From NCBI RefSeq assembly GCF_042754225.1, contig NZ_JBHZAH010000071.1, positions 1 to 25,673 on the forward strand: 25,673 nucleotides of DNA. The letters are read 5' to 3'. The notes below the pieces were generated by a model. The model was not told where the DNA came from. It searched no databases and saw only the letters and a program-made list of their open reading frames with translations. Made by a program: the position numbers and the translations under genes. Each line of letters opens with the position of its first letter. The first letter of the stretch is position 1. Source of the DNA: Rhodococcus_G sp042754225. Its GTDB lineage: Bacteria > Actinomycetota > Actinomycetes > Mycobacteriales > Mycobacteriaceae. This document shows positions 22,729 to 25,673 of the stretch, one piece after another.

Positions 22729-24044
22729 TCCTCACACCACTCGTGCGCAGGCAGTTGACGGTCTTCGCCGTGCTCGCGGTCATCGGGATGACCGCCGCCG
22801 CGATCTCGTACCTGCGGGTCCCGACGATGCTCGGCATCGGCCGCTACTCGGTGACGGTGGAACTGCGCGACGCGGGCGGCCTGTACCGGAACGCGAATGT
22901 CACCTACCGCGGCGACACCATCGGCCAGGTGCGCACGGTTCGGCTCGATCCGGACGCGGTGCGGGCCGAATTGTCGCTGCAGAGTTCGGTTCCCGTGCCG
23001 AGCACCCGACTAACCGCCGCGGTGCGCAGCGTGTCGGCGATCGGTGAACAGTACGTCGACCTGCAACCGAGCACGGGTGACGGGCCGTTCCTGAGCGACG
23101 GAGACGTGATCGGTGGGGACCAGGTCACGGTCCCCCGGGAGATCGGCCCGGTCCTCGACCAGGCGAAGGCGATGCTGGCGTCGGTCCCACAGGACAAGTT
23201 GCGTTCGGTGATCGACGAATCGGCCGCGGCCTTCGGCGGCCGCGGGCCGGATCTCGCGCGGCTGCTCGACTCGACCACCTCGTTCGTCGACCAGTTGTCC
23301 GGGGCGACCACCCCCGCGACCACCCTCGTCCAGCAGTTGGCCCCTCTGCTCGAGACCCAGGCGGTCACCGGTGACCAGATTCGGCGGTGGACCGCGAGCG
23401 TGGCACAGGTGAGCGGCCAACTGGCCGCTGCCGACGGGTCGGTGCGGGGCATCCTCGACAAGGGCCCGGGCTTCGCGACCCAGGCCGACTCGTTGTTCCA
23501 GGAACTGCGCCCGACCCTGCCGGTGCTACTGGCCAACTTGACCAGTACCGCCCAGGTCGCCGTCACCTACAACGCCGCCCTCGAGCAGGTCCTGGTGATC
23601 CTGCCGCCGCTGGTGGCCGCCCAGGAGACCGTGGTGCAGCGCGGGCAGGAGGACGGGGCGGCGAACGTCAACTTCCATCTCCAGGCGCAGGATCCGGCGG
23701 CGTGTTCGGCGGGCTACCTGCCCGCCGACCAGCGCCGTGATCCGACGGAGACGAGCGTCCCGGACACCCCGCCGGACCTGTACTGCAAGGTGCCGCAGAA
23801 CTCGAAGTTCGCGGTGCGCGGGTCCAGGAACATCCCGTGTGCGGAGGTGCCCGGCAAGCGGGCACCCAGTCCCGACATCTGCCGCAGCGGGGGGCCGTAC
23901 GTGCCGTCCGGAACCAACGCGCCGGACGAGCGCTACACCGGCGCGGACGGCCAGGCCTACCAGCACACCGACCTCGCGCCCGCGGCCGGTCAGACCGGGA
24001 GGGACCAGGCGTGGCAACAGTTGCTGACACCCCCGAATCCGTGA
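22725..24044 (+). CDS. mceF: MceF, Mce-family protein
   Basis: 439-aa protein with an anchor (LTVFAVLAVIGMTAAAISYL, about 11-30), an MCE domain (YSVTVELRDAGGLYRNANVTYRGDTIGQVRTV, about 41-120), a helical region, and a long C-terminal extracytoplasmic domain containing Cys in ACSAGYLP, DLYCKVP, NIPCAEVPG and DICRSGG (four Cys, likely two disulfides). It closes the mceA-F set. The next gene starts inside it, at GTG 24011. Confidence 0.92.
   Translation: MILTPLVRRQLTVFAVLAVIGMTAAAISYLRVPTMLGIGRYSVTVELRDAGGLYRNANVTYRGDTIGQVRTVRLDPDAVRAELSLQSSVPVPSTRLTAAVRSVSAIGEQYVDLQPSTGDGPFLSDGDVIGGDQVTVPREIGPVLDQAKAMLASVPQDKLRSVIDESAAAFGGRGPDLARLLDSTTSFVDQLSGATTPATTLVQQLAPLLETQAVTGDQIRRWTASVAQVSGQLAAADGSVRGILDKGPGFATQADSLFQELRPTLPVLLANLTSTAQVAVTYNAALEQVLVILPPLVAAQETVVQRGQEDGAANVNFHLQAQDPAACSAGYLPADQRRDPTETSVPDTPPDLYCKVPQNSKFAVRGSRNIPCAEVPGKRAPSPDICRSGGPYVPSGTNAPDERYTGADGQAYQHTDLAPAAGQTGRDQAWQQLLTPPNP
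23997..24003 (+). promoter_or_regulatory. Shine-Dalgarno deciding the start of the first Mce-associated gene
   Basis: GGGAGGG lies seven bases before GTG 24011, inside the end of mceF. The competing GTG 24041, which overlaps the mceF stop, has no comparable element, so 24011 is preferred. Confidence 0.6.
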
Positions 24045-24580
24045 CGGCCGACCCGATGCCTGACGACATGCCGGCCGTCACCGGCACCCGGACGTCGGGT
24101 CGTGCCCGACGAATCACGCTGCGGGTCCTCGTCGCTGCGGCGACCGCGGGACTCGTCGCGACGGTGGTTCTGGGCGTCGGTGCGCTGCGTTCGGATCGCG
24201 CGCGGGAAGCCCACCGGCAGTCCCTGGTGGCCGCGGCCCGGGAGGGGGTGCTCGCCCTGATCGACATCCATTCCGCGACCGCGGACGCGGACCTGGCCAG
24301 GCTGGTGTCGCTGAGCACCGGCGCCTTCGCCGACGAGATGAGGGACGGTGGTTCGGGTTTCCTCGGGTCGGTCCGGGACTCCGCGGTCAACTCGGACGGT
24401 CGGGTGGACGAGGCGGCTCTGGCGAGCGAGTCCGGCGGTTCGGGTGTGGTGGTCGTGGCGGCCTCGGCGCGGGTCGCCAACTCTGCGGGTCCGGCGACGG
24501 ACAGGACCTATCGCCTCCGGGTGTCGGTGGACGAGGTGGCCGGGCGGATGCTGATGTCGCGTGTGGAGTTCGTGCCGTGA
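24011..24580 (+). CDS. Mce-associated membrane protein 1 (Mam/Mas family)
   Basis: 189-aa protein from GTG 24011: a short charged cytoplasmic N-terminus, a single membrane segment (VLVAAATAGLVATVVLGVGAL, about 39-59), then an extracytoplasmic domain (SLVAAAREGVLALIDIHSATADADLARLVSLSTGAFADEM ... VASARVAN ... YRLRVSVDEVAGRMLMSRVEFVP). This is the small NTF2/VirB8-like architecture found downstream of most mce operons. GTG 24041, overlapping the mceF stop, is an alternative start. Thought to stabilise or assemble the Mce complex (family knowledge). Confidence 0.85.
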   Translation: MATVADTPESVTADPMPDDMPAVTGTRTSGRARRITLRVLVAAATAGLVATVVLGVGALRSDRAREAHRQSLVAAAREGVLALIDIHSATADADLARLVSLSTGAFADEMRDGGSGFLGSVRDSAVNSDGRVDEAALASESGGSGVVVVAASARVANSAGPATDRTYRLRVSVDEVAGRMLMSRVEFVP

Positions 24581-25059
24581 GGGGCCCGGCCCCGCGTCGC
24601 GGGGCAGTCGTGCTGGTGGGGTTCGCGTTGGTGGTCACCAGCGGCGCACTGGTGTGGACCCACCGGCAGGCGGTGACCGCGGAGACGGCTCGCGGCGGCG
24701 CGATCGCGGCGGCGCCGGGACGCGTCGAGGCGCTGCTGAGCTACAACGCGCAGACGGTGGACCAGGACCTCGCCGCGGCGGCTACCGGGACGACCGGGTC
24801 GTTCAAGGAGGGATTCGTGGACTTCTCCACGAAAACGGTCGCACCCCAGTCGAAGGAGCAGGGGCTGAGCACCAGGGCGCGCGTGGTCGACGTCGGATTC
24901 CTCGGCGGGACAAGAGATCACGCTCAGCTGTTGTTGTTCGTCGACCAGATCACGACCAGCGTGGCGCATCCCGCTCCGGCGAGCACCTCGAGTCGGGTGC
25001 GAGTCGGAGTGGACCTGGTGGACGGCCAGTGGCTGGTCAGCGAGGTGACGCCGATCTAG
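24577..25059 (+). CDS. Mce-associated membrane protein 2 (Mam/Mas family)
   Basis: 160-aa protein from GTG 24577, overlapping the previous stop (GTGA). One membrane segment (GAVVLVGFALVVTSGALVWT, about 9-28) is followed by ARGGAIAAAPGRVEALLSYNAQTVDQDLAAAATGTTGSFKEGFVDF, the usual Mce-associated signature, and a beta-rich end (RVRVGVDLVDGQWLVSEVTPI). Length matches the second mce4-associated protein of M. tuberculosis (Rv3492c) from memory. It is the last gene of the long rightward run; a weak hairpin lies just downstream. Confidence 0.86.
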   Translation: MRGPAPRRGAVVLVGFALVVTSGALVWTHRQAVTAETARGGAIAAAPGRVEALLSYNAQTVDQDLAAAATGTTGSFKEGFVDFSTKTVAPQSKEQGLSTRARVVDVGFLGGTRDHAQLLLFVDQITTSVAHPAPASTSSRVRVGVDLVDGQWLVSEVTPI

Positions 25060-25069
25060 GGGGGTACAT

Positions 25070-25089
25070 CCTCACCTCGAGGGGTGGGG
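25070..25089 (+). terminator. Weak hairpin after the mce run
   Basis: CCTCACC and GGTGGGG can pair (7 bp with one T-G wobble; 6-nt loop), followed by TTGTTG and then CCCCC. A competing GGGG-TTGTTG-CCCC fold overlaps it. There is no real U tract, so this may be a weak terminator or attenuator. The rest of 25060-25170 should hold the promoter of the next gene, but no convincing -35/-10 pair is seen. Confidence 0.35.
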
Positions 25090-25185
25090 TTGTTGCCCCC
25101 TTGGGTGCCTATCGGTGCTGGTCGCGGGGTTGCAAGCTTGTGTGACCGAGCAAGGCCAACCCCCCACCGAACGAGGAGACAGACA

Positions 25186-25614
<429 letters not shown>

Positions 25615-25640
25615 GCCGGGACCGACCAACCGACAGACGG

Positions 25641-25673
25641 GGCCGGCACCGCGTCGCACGACGGGTGCCGGCC
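25641..25673 (+). terminator. Terminator-type hairpin at the window end
   Basis: GGCCGGCACC (25641-25650) pairs perfectly with GGTGCCGGCC (25664-25673), a 10-bp GC-rich stem with a 13-nt loop, 27 bp after the stop of the Gly-rich gene. The window ends at the stem, so a following U tract cannot be checked. Confidence 0.7.

Overview
The window is GC-rich DNA, roughly two-thirds G+C by eye, with GTG starts, actinobacterial families and an Mce transporter operon. It comes from a mycolic-acid actinobacterium; Rhodococcus or Nocardia is my inference from gene content, and no marker fixes the genus. I see no rRNA, tRNA, IS element or CRISPR array.

Layout. A leftward arm (about 40-5183) encodes an aldehyde dehydrogenase, an SDR, a 3-hydroxyisobutyrate-dehydrogenase-like protein, a carboxymuconolactone-decarboxylase-like protein and an FAD-dependent dehydrogenase. 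A 271-bp control region (5184-5454) separates it from a rightward arm. That arm begins with a mycofactocin-type SDR (5455-6312). A TetR-type regulator then heads a tight run of 19 genes to 25059: tetR, a CYP123-like P450, SDR, CYP51, a [3Fe-4S] ferredoxin, a SnoaL-like protein, an unrecognised 419-aa protein, a FadD19-like acyl-CoA ligase, a CYP125-like P450, yrbEA/yrbEB, mceA-F and two Mce-associated membrane proteins. A separate secreted Gly-rich protein (25186-25614) and a terminator-type hairpin close the window.

The block from the carboxymuconolactone-decarboxylase-like gene through the SnoaL-like gene follows, from memory, the order of the M. tuberculosis cyp51 neighbourhood (Rv0762c-Rv0771). 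Three differences stand out. A mycofactocin-type SDR sits between the divergent arms. The FAD enzyme follows the leftward arm. On the right the block runs, without an obvious promoter gap, into sterol side-chain genes (FadD19-like, CYP125-like) and a full Mce importer.

The strongest regulatory signal is a near-identical 18-bp element (16/18) at the aldehyde dehydrogenase promoter and at the tetR promoter. It sits in the same orientation and overlaps the -10 box by the same two bases, with 17-bp spacers at both promoters. The likely picture is one TetR repressor controlling both arms and hence the Mce importer. The working hypothesis is a single regulon for uptake, 14-alpha-demethylation, redox processing and side-chain activation of a 14-methylated sterol or similar triterpenoid.
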